From assembly GCA_964580995.1 (NCBI GenBank), contig CAZOMV010000018.1, forward strand, positions 1 through 64,000: a stretch of DNA of 64,000 nt, written 5' to 3'. The DNA comes from JAKJEP01 sp964580995. GTDB lineage: Bacteria; Planctomycetota; Phycisphaerae; Sedimentisphaerales; SM23-30. The translations under genes were made by a program, and so were the position numbers. How positions within the stretch are numbered: position 1 is the first letter of the stretch; every line of letters begins with the position of its first letter. The notes below the pieces were generated by a model. That model searched no databases. It had not been told where the DNA came from and was given only the letters and a program-made list of their open reading frames with translations. Below are positions 46,134 to 54,803 of the stretch, one piece after another.

Positions 46134-46168
46134 GACCTATAGGACTTATGGGACATATGGGACATATG
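46133..46168 (+). repeat. 9-bp tandem array at the start of the four-helix-bundle gene
   Basis: Four units, GGACCTATA, GGACTTATG, GGACATATG, GGACATATG, begin on the last base of the 1221-residue gene stop. Each of the last three ends in an in-frame ATG preceded by GGA. A second, more degenerate array (GGACATAAA, GGGCATATG, GGCCAATAG) lies at 47081-47107. Confidence 0.7.
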
Positions 46169-46777
46169 AAAAAATCGGAGAATCAAACCTTTATTCCACC
46201 TCACGGCAATTATCAGGAATTGCTTTCCTATCAGAAAGCCGAGGCGGTCTATGATCTGACTTACCGATTCTGCCAGCGGTTTCTGACAAAAGGCGACCGT
46301 ACCATCGACCAGATGGTACAGGCGGCCCGATCCGGCAAGCAGAACATTGTGGAAGGCAGCAAGGCATCCGGAACCTCCAAGGAGATGGAGATCAAGCTAA
46401 CCAATGTGGCGCGGGCCAGCTTAGAGGAATTGCTGGAAGATTACCGCGATTATCTGCGTGTTCGGGAGCTGGCCGTCTGGGACAAGGATTCCAAAGAGGC
46501 GCACTATGTGCGGAAGCTGGGGAACCGGTCGAATACGACGTATGAGACTTATCGGGAATTTTGCGAAACCCGAGAGGCTGAGGTGGTGGCCAATATCGCC
46601 ATTTGCCTGATTCACCAGGTGAACTATTTATTGGATCAGCAGATCCGACGGCTGGAGCAAGATTTTCTCAAGAACGGCGGCTTGCGCGAGCGGATGACCC
46701 GCACCCGTTTGCAGGTACGGAATGAGACGAATAGGCTATCCCCAAAGAAGCCCGGTCCTCATGGAAAGAACCCATGA
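46166..46777 (+). CDS. Four-helix-bundle (S23/IVS-type) suffix-domain protein
   Basis: The protein belongs to the four-helix-bundle family first seen in 23S rRNA intervening sequences and related to Avd accessory proteins of diversity-generating retroelements. Helix segments fit: YQKAEAVYDLTYRFCQRFL, DQMVQAARSGKQNIVEGSKAS, MEIKLTNVARASLEELLEDY and ANIAICLIHQVNYLLDQQI. It is about 200 residues long, longer than plain S23 proteins, with a C-terminal extension. Three in-frame ATGs (46148, 46157, 46166) lie in the 9-bp array; I take the last. No reverse transcriptase is near. Function unknown. Confidence 0.75.
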   Translation: MKKSENQTFIPPHGNYQELLSYQKAEAVYDLTYRFCQRFLTKGDRTIDQMVQAARSGKQNIVEGSKASGTSKEMEIKLTNVARASLEELLEDYRDYLRVRELAVWDKDSKEAHYVRKLGNRSNTTYETYREFCETREAEVVANIAICLIHQVNYLLDQQIRRLEQDFLKNGGLRERMTRTRLQVRNETNRLSPKKPGPHGKNP

Positions 46778-47079
46778 GTCGCCAGGATAAAATCCAGAAG
46801 CTGTTGCAGGTGCGGAGGATAAGCCGATTTCCGTATAAGCGTTTTTGCGGAATCTATTTGGCGCATTGCCCGAGTTTTTTAAAAGCGAAGATAAACGTCT
46901 GGACCAAAAACAATTTCAGGCACTCATATAAGCCTATATCTTCAGCGAACAAGAACCATTACGCGAGGATATTTTTAAATGTCTCGATAACCGGCTGCAA
47001 GCCAAATCCATCGGCCAGCGGATCATCGACAAGATGAAACAGTTTGTCGATGTGTTTATTAGGGGGATGGCCGGATAGG
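46774..47079 (+). pseudogene. Decayed reading frame after the four-helix-bundle gene
   Basis: Coding-like stretches appear in shifted frames. One reads LFGALPEFFKSEDKRLDQ and QFQALI, then an in-frame stop, then AYIFSEQEPLREDIFKCLD and AKSIGQRIIDKMKQFV before the final stop at 47079. Two or more disruptions are therefore likely. I cannot name the family. It overlaps the end of the four-helix-bundle gene and ends at the second 9-bp array. Confidence 0.45.
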
Positions 47080-47080
47080 A

Positions 47081-47107
47081 GGACATAAAGGGCATATGGG
47101 CCAATAG
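47081..47107 (+). repeat. Second 9-bp array, degenerate
   Basis: GGACATAAA, GGGCATATG and GGCCAATAG follow the stop of the decayed frame, as the array at 46133 follows the stop of the giant gene. This closes the accessory island on its right side. Confidence 0.45.
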
Positions 47108-47233
47108 GACGGGATGGAAAATTACAGATTTGAAAATTGAGATTTGAGAGAAAGAGAAATCCTGGATTCCTGCTTCCGCAGGAATGACCATCGGGCGGGG
47201 GAATGGAATATGGGGATGATGAATAGACGGGAT

Positions 47234-47267
47234 GGAAGAGCACGGCCAAGATGGCTGTGGCACAATT
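47234..47267 (+). repeat. Dispersed palindromic element, copy 3
   Basis: GGAAGAG precedes CACGGCCA (47241-47248), loop AGA, TGGCTGTG (47252-47259), then GCACAATT. One pair is a wobble. Same orientation as the other copies. The rest of 47108-47484 is A/G-rich with no supported gene. Confidence 0.65.
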
Positions 47268-47484
47268 CGAGGAGGAAAGAGCTGGCCAGGGGCCAGCGAG
47301 CCAGGAGGGAATTGCGCGAAAATGGCCGCTGGGAATGGCCAATAGTGCGCAAGGTAAAAAAAAATTTGTTGAGGATTGACAAGGGGTTACGGCGATTTCG
47401 GGGGAAAAAAATGGGGAAAACCTTGCGCAGTTGTGGACATTGGTCCTATTATAGGAAGGCAGGTTTTGCGAAGAAAAAAAGGGA

Positions 47485-47513
47485 TTGACAGCGGGTGGCC
47501 GGCTAGATAGACT
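47485..47513 (+). promoter_or_regulatory. Candidate promoter of the second GH36-like gene
   Basis: TTGACA at 47485-47490, a 17-nt spacer and TAGACT at 47508-47513. It lies about 95 nt before the GTG start. Two more TTGACA sequences occur nearby (about 42333 and 47373) without good -10 boxes. Confidence 0.45.
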
Positions 47514-47606
47514 GCGAAGGACAGAACAGTAAAGTATAGTACACCCCTGTTGTTTTGCCGCTGGTTTTTTTTGGCAGTTGATGTACGAAACGGAAAGGAG
47601 CGAATC

Positions 47607-49619
47607 GTGATTTGGAGCAAATCGGGATATGGGAGTGTTGTTGTTTTTTTATTTTTGGTGAGTGGTTCTTGTTGGGCGGTGGAGCCGGGGGCGGAGGAGA
47701 TGGCGGGGAGTAAGGCCTGGTTTGAGGAGTATTTGGGGGCGGAGGCTACAGGCGTTCCGTTTTCGTTTGTATATGAGGGGAAAGCCTCTTCGGAGATTCT
47801 GGCCGGCTGGAAAAGGGAGTTTGGCGGGCAGGAATTGGCGGGCGGGCGGCGAGCGAGTACGGTGAGCTGGACGGAACCCAAGTCGGGGCTGGTGGTTCGC
47901 TGTGAGGCGATATGGTATCCGGATTTTCCGACGGTGGAGTGGGTTCTGTATTTCAAGAACGGCGGGGGCAGCGATACGGCGCTACTCGAGAAGATTCAGC
48001 CGCTGGATCTATCTTTACCGGCGAAGGCAGAAGGGGATTTTGTGCTGCGTTATAACCGGGGCAGCGGGTGCGGGGCGAATGATTTTGAGCCGAAGGAAGT
48101 GTTATTGAGCAAAGGGGTGGAGGCCCGGCTTGCCGCGGAGACAGGTTTTTCGACCGGCAGTATGGCCATGCCGTATTTCAATCTGAAGGGTCCTGAGGAA
48201 GGCAAGGTGATTGCGCTGGGGTGGCCGGGACAGTGGGCGGCGGGATTTACGCGGGGAGCGGAGGGTGGTTTGCATATCCAGGGAGGACAGGAATTGACGC
48301 ATTTTCGGCTGCGACCCGGAGAAGAGGTTCGCAGTCCGCAGGTGGTGATGGAATGGTACCGGGGGGACTGGATACGGGGACAGAATATATGGCGGCGGTG
48401 GATGCGGGCGCACAATGAGCCGCGGCCGGGCGGGCAGGCCCTGAAGCCGGTGCTTTCGGCCTGTTGTGCAACGGTGCTGGGTTTTACCGGGATGACGGAA
48501 GAGAAGCAATATGAATATTTGAATCGGTATCTGGAGGAAAAGATGCCGCTGGACCGCTGGTGGATTGATGCCGGGTGGTTTCCGGTGCCGGAAGGGGCGC
48601 CGTGGTGGAACTATGGGACGTGGACGCCCGACCCGGTGCGGTTTCCCAATGGCATGAAACCGGTTATGGATTATGCGCATGCGAAAGGCTTGCAGACGGT
48701 GCTGTGGTTTTGTACGGAGACGGTGCGGCCGGGGACCTGGCTGGAGCAGAATCATCCGCAGTGGCTGGTGCCGCAGTTGGAGTATGGGCAGCGTTCGCTT
48801 TTGAATCTGGCGAATCCGGAGGCGCATCAATGGGCGGTGGAGCATATCAATCGCAGTATCGATGAATACGGCGTGGATGTGTATCGCCATGACAACGAGA
48901 TCGGGGCGTTGCCGCTGTGGTGGAGCCAGGACGCAGAGGACCGGCAGGGGATTACCGAGATTCAGTATGTGACGAATTTTCTGTCGCTGTATGATGAGAT
49001 ATTGCGGCGGCATCCGAAGATGCTGATCGACAACTGCTGTGCGGGCGGGCGGCGGAACGATGTGGCGACGCTGCGACGGTCGGTGCCGTTGTGGCGGAGC
49101 GATGTTTGGGGAGCGCCGACGCCGATGCAGTCGATGACGTATGGGCTGGCGATGTGGATTCCCTATTTCGGGCATATGACCGGGTATTTTGATCCTTATA
49201 CGTTCCGCAGTAATATGTACCCCAGCGGCATAATGGATTTTGATGTGCTCAATCGAAACCAGAATTACGATTTGCTCCGGAAGCTGCTGGGCCAGTGGCG
49301 GATGGTGGCGGATAATTTTCTGGGGGATTATTATCCGCTGACGCCCTACAGCCTGGAGGAGACGGTGTGGATGGCGTGGCAGTTTGACCGGCCGGAGGCG
49401 GGGGAGGGGATGGTGCAGGTTTTCCGGCGGCCGGGGAACGATATTTTCGGCCGGAATATCAAATTGCAGGGACTGAAACCGGAGGCCAGCTATACGCTGA
49501 AAGATATGGATCGGGAGGATAGCTGGACGGCCAGCGGGAAGGAGCTGATGGAGAAGGGGATTCATCTGGTGATCGAGCAGCAGCCGGCGGCGGTAATTAT
49601 TACGTATAAAGCATTATGA
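47607..49619 (+). CDS. Secreted GH36-like alpha-galactosidase (second paralogue)
   Basis: A clan GH-D enzyme related to the 11901 gene but without its extra N-terminal domain. The GTG at 47607 has AAGGAG 6 nt upstream; earlier in-frame codons lack support. A signal peptide ends near SGSCWA. Landmarks are WWIDAGWFPVP, TVLWFCTETVRPGTW, the nucleophile region VYRHDNEIG, LIDNCCAGGRRND and the acid/base region LWRSDVWG. It has 670 residues. It overlaps the next gene frame slightly (4 bases to an upstream codon), so it is probably in one operon with the 49646 gene. Confidence 0.83.
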   Translation: MIWSKSGYGSVVVFLFLVSGSCWAVEPGAEEMAGSKAWFEEYLGAEATGVPFSFVYEGKASSEILAGWKREFGGQELAGGRRASTVSWTEPKSGLVVRCEAIWYPDFPTVEWVLYFKNGGGSDTALLEKIQPLDLSLPAKAEGDFVLRYNRGSGCGANDFEPKEVLLSKGVEARLAAETGFSTGSMAMPYFNLKGPEEGKVIALGWPGQWAAGFTRGAEGGLHIQGGQELTHFRLRPGEEVRSPQVVMEWYRGDWIRGQNIWRRWMRAHNEPRPGGQALKPVLSACCATVLGFTGMTEEKQYEYLNRYLEEKMPLDRWWIDAGWFPVPEGAPWWNYGTWTPDPVRFPNGMKPVMDYAHAKGLQTVLWFCTETVRPGTWLEQNHPQWLVPQLEYGQRSLLNLANPEAHQWAVEHINRSIDEYGVDVYRHDNEIGALPLWWSQDAEDRQGITEIQYVTNFLSLYDEILRRHPKMLIDNCCAGGRRNDVATLRRSVPLWRSDVWGAPTPMQSMTYGLAMWIPYFGHMTGYFDPYTFRSNMYPSGIMDFDVLNRNQNYDLLRKLLGQWRMVADNFLGDYYPLTPYSLEETVWMAWQFDRPEAGEGMVQVFRRPGNDIFGRNIKLQGLKPEASYTLKDMDREDSWTASGKELMEKGIHLVIEQQPAAVIITYKAL

Positions 49620-49645
49620 TTTTTACGGATGGGAAAGGAGCATTT

Positions 49646-50935
49646 ATGCAGCGGCGAGAGTTTCTGAAGATGGCGGCGCTGGGGGCGGGGACGGTATGGT
49701 GCGGAGGAGTGGACGGCGGCCGGACGCAAGCGGCGGAAGCCTCGCTGCCGGGGATTCGGAAGATCACCCGGCCGCTGGCGATTGCGATGTGGGATTTCAG
49801 TTGGCTGCTGCGTCATCATCCAGCGGGGGAATTTGAGGATTGGGATCGGGTGCTGGATGGCCTGGCGGAGCGGGGGTATAACGCCATACGCATGGATGCC
49901 TTTCCGCACCTGGTGGCGGCCGGCCCCGATGGGAAGGTGACGGAGGAATATTATTATCCGAAAGGGGACTGGGTGCCGGCCATGTGGGGGAATACCTATA
50001 CCATGTATGCCCGGCCGCGGGAGGGGCTGCTGGAGTTTCTGCCGAAGTGCCGGGCGCGGAACATCCGGGTGGGGCTGGCCACCTGGTTTATGGCGTATGC
50101 GGATCCAATACAGGGACTGGATGGTTTGGTGCGGGTGTGGGATGAGACGCTGGAGCTGCTGCGGCAGAATGATTTGCTGGATAATGTTTTGTATGTGGAT
50201 GTGCTGAATGAATATCCGATGTTTCACGGGTTCAACTGGCTGCACCAGAAACTGAAGGAAGTCGGAGAAGCGCCGGCGGAACCCGGCGATGCGCAGGAGA
50301 AAGAAACGGCCCCGGCCTATCAGTGGCAGGCGGACCGGCAATACAATCCGGCCCAGCGAAAGTATTACAACCAATTTATCACGGAGGCCCTGCAGAGGCT
50401 CTCGCAGAAGTGGCCGGGCCTGGATTTTTTTGCCTCGCAGACGTACAATTATGGTGTGCCCTGGCAGGATATGGATTACAGCCGGTTTGCGGCACTGGAT
50501 GTGCATTACTGGTTCATGCTGCACGAGAAACTCAACGGCGGGACCGGCTACTGGGACATCCATAACATTAGCGGCTGTCCCAACGATCAGGGATTTTATC
50601 AAATCCAGAGGAAAGTTCAGGAAAACTGGCAGGCAAATCAGGCGGAACTGATCCAGTGGATGGAAGGCAATATACAGGCGGTGGCGGAAACCGGAAAAAA
50701 ATGGAATATCCCCTACGGCAATACGGAAGGCTGGGGGCCGATCAACTGGATGGATCATCCCGCGCTGAGCTGGGATCTGGTGAAAGAGACCGGTGAAATT
50801 TGCGCCCGGCTGGGAGCCAAATATGGTTATATGTTTAACTGCTCGTCAAATTTTACCCATCCGCAGTTTCCGCGGTTGTGGAACGATGTGAAATGGCATC
50901 AGAAGGTGACCTCGATTATCCGGGGAGAGCCATGA
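49646..50935 (+). CDS. Exported GH5-like (cellulase-superfamily) protein
   Basis: ATG 49646 has AAGGAG upstream and starts MQRREFLKMAALGAG, a twin-arginine-like leader. A TIM barrel follows: WDRVLDGLAERGYNAIRMDAF near the N-terminus and VLYVDVLNEYPMFHG in the middle, where NE would hold the acid/base glutamate of clan GH-A. YGNTEGWGP near residue 355 may hold the nucleophile. It has 429 residues. I cannot assign the GH family. It lies between a GH36-like gene and tspO; the stop overlaps the tspO start. Confidence 0.7.
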   Translation: MQRREFLKMAALGAGTVWCGGVDGGRTQAAEASLPGIRKITRPLAIAMWDFSWLLRHHPAGEFEDWDRVLDGLAERGYNAIRMDAFPHLVAAGPDGKVTEEYYYPKGDWVPAMWGNTYTMYARPREGLLEFLPKCRARNIRVGLATWFMAYADPIQGLDGLVRVWDETLELLRQNDLLDNVLYVDVLNEYPMFHGFNWLHQKLKEVGEAPAEPGDAQEKETAPAYQWQADRQYNPAQRKYYNQFITEALQRLSQKWPGLDFFASQTYNYGVPWQDMDYSRFAALDVHYWFMLHEKLNGGTGYWDIHNISGCPNDQGFYQIQRKVQENWQANQAELIQWMEGNIQAVAETGKKWNIPYGNTEGWGPINWMDHPALSWDLVKETGEICARLGAKYGYMFNCSSNFTHPQFPRLWNDVKWHQKVTSIIRGEP

Positions 50936-51411
50936 TTTTTTGGAAGATAGGGAAACTGGCGGCGGCGGTGGGGGTTTGTCTGGCGGTGGGTTATGCGGGT
51001 TCGTTTGCGACGCGGGAGGCGATGGGAGGTTGGTACGCGGGGCTGGCGAAGCCGGTGTTTACGCCGCCGGGGTGGGTGTTTGGGGCGGTGTGGACGGTGC
51101 TGTATGGGATGATGGGGGCGGCGGCGTTCCTGGTATGGGAGCGGGGGGTGAGGAACCGGGAGGTGCGGATTGGGCTGGAGCTGTTTGTGTTGCGGTTGGT
51201 TTTGAATGCGTTGTGGACGCCGCTGTTTTTCCGGATGCACTGGGTGGGGACGGCGCTGGTGGAGATTGTGGTGCTGTGGGCGGTGCTTTGGGTGACGGTG
51301 CGGCAGTTTTGGCGGGTGAGGAGGGCGGCGGGGATGCTGTTGCTGCCGTATCTGGGGTGGGTGGGATTTGCTATTGCGTTAAACGGGGCGATCTGGTATT
51401 TGAATCGGTAA
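50932..51411 (+). CDS. TspO/MBR family protein
   Basis: A five-helix membrane protein that binds porphyrins and similar ligands. The 159 residues from ATG 50932 contain YAGLAKPVFTPPGWVFGAVW, the family signature, and LNALWTPLFF with the conserved W. The start overlaps the previous stop (ATGA); longer in-frame starts run into the upstream gene. The codons are strongly G-ending. Regulatory or porphyrin-degrading role cannot be told from sequence. Confidence 0.88.
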   Translation: MIFWKIGKLAAAVGVCLAVGYAGSFATREAMGGWYAGLAKPVFTPPGWVFGAVWTVLYGMMGAAAFLVWERGVRNREVRIGLELFVLRLVLNALWTPLFFRMHWVGTALVEIVVLWAVLWVTVRQFWRVRRAAGMLLLPYLGWVGFAIALNGAIWYLNR

Positions 51412-51471
51412 GATTTCCGGCGTTTACGGTAAAACTGTAGTTATGCCGGCGGTTGCATAGAGGATAAAGAT

Positions 51472-52068
51472 ATGTTTCTGAAGAATTTTTTGCTGGTGTT
51501 TGTGCCGATGTTTGTGGCGGTGGATGCGTTGGGGGTACTGCCGCTGTTTCTGGGGCTGACGGAAGGGATGGAACGGATAGACCGGCAGCGGACGATCAAG
51601 CAGGCGGTGTTGACGGCGCTGGGGGTGGCGGTGGGTTTTGTGTTTCTGGGGAAGAATGTCTTTCGGCTGATGGGAATTACGGTGGAAGATTTTATGGTGG
51701 CGGGGGGGGTGCTGCTGTTTGTTATTGCGATGATGGATTTGGTAAGCGGAGCGAAGATGGCCCGGAAAGTGGAAACCATTGGAGCAGTGCCGCTGGGGGT
51801 GCCGCTGATGGTGGGGCCGGCGGTGCTGACGACGGGCTTGATGCTGGTGGGTGTTCATGGAATCCCAGCCACATTTTTAGCGATGACGGTGAATATTCTG
51901 ATAGCAGGGGTGGTGTTTATGACGGCAGACTTCTGGATGCGGATTCTGGGGCCAGCCGGTTCTCAGGCGGTATCGAAGGTGGCCAGTCTGCTGCTGGCGG
52001 CGATTGCGGTGATGATGATTCGCCGGGGGCTGGTCATCATTATTACCGGGGTGGAATTGCCGGGCTGA
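51472..52068 (+). CDS. MarC family integral membrane protein
   Basis: The 198 residues form six helices. Family pattern: FVAVDALGVLPLFLGLT at the N-terminus, AGGVLLFVIAMMDLVSG and PLGVPLMVGPAVLTT in the middle. Function of MarC proteins is unresolved (the name comes from a multiple-antibiotic-resistance locus, but no direct role is established). It follows tspO by 60 bases. Confidence 0.87.
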   Translation: MFLKNFLLVFVPMFVAVDALGVLPLFLGLTEGMERIDRQRTIKQAVLTALGVAVGFVFLGKNVFRLMGITVEDFMVAGGVLLFVIAMMDLVSGAKMARKVETIGAVPLGVPLMVGPAVLTTGLMLVGVHGIPATFLAMTVNILIAGVVFMTADFWMRILGPAGSQAVSKVASLLLAAIAVMMIRRGLVIIITGVELPG

Positions 52069-52084
52069 GAATGCAGGCTGTTTT

Positions 52085-54619
52085 TTACCGGCGGGGGTCG
52101 AGGCCCTGCCAGCTATGGGTCCAGTGGTCTTTGCCGGTGCTCTCGACGATGATTTTGTCCTCCTGACGGGTGCACTGGAGGGGGAGGTTGTTTTCGTCGC
52201 GGAGGTAGCGCTCGGGCATGAAGCCGGTTTGGACGAGGGTTTCCAGGGAATCGGGGAGGGTTCCGTAGGCCAGGCGGTAGGCATACACGGCCCGGCCGAT
52301 GCCCAGGCGGATGAAGTGGGCTTCGTGGTGGGTTTTCTCAGCGCGAGCGGCGGGGGCGGGCAGTTTCAGCAGGCGGAGGATTTCGACGCCGAGGTCGCCG
52401 GTGTGTTCCTTGTCAGCGGCGGCGCGGAAGGCGATGGTGTGGTCGCCGGTTTTGAGGTCATGGGTGCCCAGGGGGAGGTCGGCCTCTTCGGATTCTTCGG
52501 TCGTGGGTTTGCGGAAATCGGCGGCGGCGACTTTCTGGCCGTCCAGCTCGATGTCGAAGGAGCCATAGTTAGGGCCGTTGGCGGCGGTAAGGCGGACGGC
52601 GAAGGTGCCGTCTTCGGTGAGTTGGAACGGCAGGGTCAGGAGGGCGGCGGGTTTGGGGCTGGGCCAGAGGAGGATAGGCCGGGCGCCGAAGAAGCCCTGG
52701 GCCTGCACGGTTACTTTGGAGTCATCGGAGGTTTTGGCCTGGAGGTAGGTTTTGACCAGGTGGTGATGCTGCCAGGGAACACGGCGGGAGTACCAGTCGG
52801 GCAGGGGCGGGAAGGAGTCTTTGGGTTGGCCGGTTTGGTACCAGAAAGCGACGCTGCTGAGGAAGTCGGGGCGTTCGAGGAAGAAGCCTTCGATGGCGTC
52901 ATCGAGGTTGCCCATGTGTTCGATGGCGACCTGCAGGGACTGGGAGAAATGAACGGGATCGAGGTAATGCCAGCGGTAGGCGGCTCCGCCGTCGCCGGCG
53001 GAGTAGTCCTGCCAGCGGGGCTGGCCGAACCAGAGGCTGGCGCGGGGTCGGAAGCCCCAGGCGTCGTTGAAGTAGTCTTCGCTGCCGGTTCCCTGTAAGC
53101 TGGGGACGGTTTCGCCGTCGATGTAGAAGAAGTCGTCGCCTTCGCCGAACCAGCCGTTCTGGGCGAGGGTGACGGACAGGACGGTTCCGACATAGTAGCC
53201 GCTGCCCTGGAGGTCGGCCAGGAGGTAGTCGCGGCCGGGAACGGCGGGATATTCCTGGCGATAGCGGGCGTAGAAGTAGGGGATGTCGGGGGAGAGGTCG
53301 GGGAGCTGCATCCAGTCCACCTGCCAGTAGAGGCCGGTGGAGCGGTCGGGGTTGTCATTGGTGACGACGATGCGGGCGGACTGGCGGAAGGGCATGCGCC
53401 AGTAGCAGGTGAGCGAGCCGGTGGGTGAGACCTGGACGGGGATGCTGTTGACGACGGCGGGTTGGCCGTGGCCGACGGCGAAGAAGTCGCCGACGGGGAC
53501 TTCGACACCGGGCTGGGGGTCGTTGTCGTAGTAGATGCGGAGGGTGAGGGCGTTCAGTTCGCCGACCCAGCCGGCGTGGCTGGTGAACCAGATGTGGGTG
53601 ATGACGCCGGGGCCTTCGAGGACGGGCATGTTGACGGATTCGCCGGGCATGAGCCAGGTCATGTCGAGGTTTTCGGAGTGCCAGTCGGGCTGCTGGTTGC
53701 TGGAGACGCGGCGATTGCGGCCCTGGGGGAAGAAACCCAGGGGGCCGAGGATTTCGGTCAGCGAGGAAGAGAGGGAGGTATTGTTTTTGGGATTGTCATT
53801 TTTGGGGTAATCGATCCATACGGCGTCGTTCATGTAGGCGCGGGCGTATTCGTAGGGCATATAGCCGTCGCGGCCGCCGTAATTGGTGTTGCGGAAGAGG
53901 AAGAGTCCGCCGCCCGGCTGGGCGGGGTCGTCCTGGTAGCCGACCAGCAGGACGCTGTGGCCGTCGAAGACGCCTTCCGGGGGGGCCATTTGCAGGACAT
54001 TGTCTTTCCAGGCTTCTTGGGTGGGCCAGCGGAAGCCGCCGCAGACGGGCCGGTTGCGGTTGAGTATCTGTTTGATTTTCAGGAACTGATCGTCGGTGAG
54101 TCCGGTATTGCGGTTCCAGTCTTTAATCCAAAGGAATTTGAAATTCTGCTGGAGGATTTTTTGGGCGCTGTCCAGGGCGGCCAGAGGGGGTTTTCGATCG
54201 GGATCGTATTTAGTTTGATAGGGCAGGTCCGTTTCGGGGCAGATGCCGAATTTCTGGTAGCCGGTGTAGAGATCGTGGAAGAAGGCGCCGTCCCGGCTGA
54301 TGCCGAGGGTTTCGTTGGAGGCCCAGTTGAGGAATTCGACGCTGAGGCGGGGGGTGCTGCCGGTTTGGTCGGCCAGGGCATATTCCAGGGCGCAGGTGAT
54401 GACAAAAACCGAGCAGGTATCGCGGCCGCCCTGGACGCGGGGGGTAAGGTGCCATTTTTCGAAGTTGGGGCGGAGGTCGATGCTGGGGAGCAGGGGGGTG
54501 GGATTTTCGTCAGGGTTCAATAAGGGTTCGGCCCGGAGGGGGGTGGAAAGAAAGAATACGGCTGCGAAGATCAGAGAGCCGAGCAGGGCCAGAACCGAAG
54601 GGGAATCATAGTTACACAT
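52085..54619 (-). CDS. Papain-like (C1) peptidase fused to DUF2961/GH172 domain
   Basis: The 844-residue exported protein has a signal peptide (about 1-31). Residues 50-260 look like a papain-family peptidase: oxyanion Q63 and nucleophile C69 (RVQGGRDTCSVF), H221 (DGHSVLLVGY) and N244 (FRNTNYGG). From about 305 to 640 there is a DUF2961/GH172 domain with LEGPGVITHIWFTSHAGW and the catalytic-type QGTGSEDYFNDAWGF. A beta-rich segment follows, and the last 70 residues (GRAVYAYRLAYGTLPDSLETL) resemble a pseudopilin-like tail. GH172 members act on arabino- or fructofuranosides. The peptidase fusion is unusual. It is convergent with marC. Confidence 0.78.
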   Translation of the reverse strand: MCNYDSPSVLALLGSLIFAAVFFLSTPLRAEPLLNPDENPTPLLPSIDLRPNFEKWHLTPRVQGGRDTCSVFVITCALEYALADQTGSTPRLSVEFLNWASNETLGISRDGAFFHDLYTGYQKFGICPETDLPYQTKYDPDRKPPLAALDSAQKILQQNFKFLWIKDWNRNTGLTDDQFLKIKQILNRNRPVCGGFRWPTQEAWKDNVLQMAPPEGVFDGHSVLLVGYQDDPAQPGGGLFLFRNTNYGGRDGYMPYEYARAYMNDAVWIDYPKNDNPKNNTSLSSSLTEILGPLGFFPQGRNRRVSSNQQPDWHSENLDMTWLMPGESVNMPVLEGPGVITHIWFTSHAGWVGELNALTLRIYYDNDPQPGVEVPVGDFFAVGHGQPAVVNSIPVQVSPTGSLTCYWRMPFRQSARIVVTNDNPDRSTGLYWQVDWMQLPDLSPDIPYFYARYRQEYPAVPGRDYLLADLQGSGYYVGTVLSVTLAQNGWFGEGDDFFYIDGETVPSLQGTGSEDYFNDAWGFRPRASLWFGQPRWQDYSAGDGGAAYRWHYLDPVHFSQSLQVAIEHMGNLDDAIEGFFLERPDFLSSVAFWYQTGQPKDSFPPLPDWYSRRVPWQHHHLVKTYLQAKTSDDSKVTVQAQGFFGARPILLWPSPKPAALLTLPFQLTEDGTFAVRLTAANGPNYGSFDIELDGQKVAAADFRKPTTEESEEADLPLGTHDLKTGDHTIAFRAAADKEHTGDLGVEILRLLKLPAPAARAEKTHHEAHFIRLGIGRAVYAYRLAYGTLPDSLETLVQTGFMPERYLRDENNLPLQCTRQEDKIIVESTGKDHWTHSWQGLDPRR

Positions 54620-54803
54620 GCAGAAGTCCTCATTTTATGTTGTTGGGAAGCCGCTGGGGCATTTTAGCCGTTCGACTCCGGTGGTATTGGCTTTACCAGC
54701 CGACGGGGTATTATAGCATGAGGAAAAGGGGGTGGCAAAAGTTTTATTGGCACGAATCCAGAAAAAACGGCGGGGGGGGTATGAGGGGGAGTCTGGGGGG
54801 GAA
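54620..54803. other. Intergenic region without a supported gene
   Basis: Short frames on both strands are not coding-like. It separates the peptidase-GH172 gene from the repeat copy that follows. Confidence 0.5.

Noticed and set aside
46166..46777. Diversity-generating retroelement accessory (Avd) with reverse transcriptase
   Set aside because: No reverse transcriptase, template repeat or variable repeat is visible in the window; the protein fits the wider four-helix-bundle family.
48102..49565. A 487-residue His/Arg/Pro-rich frame on the minus strand
   Set aside because: Shadow of the second GH36-like gene.
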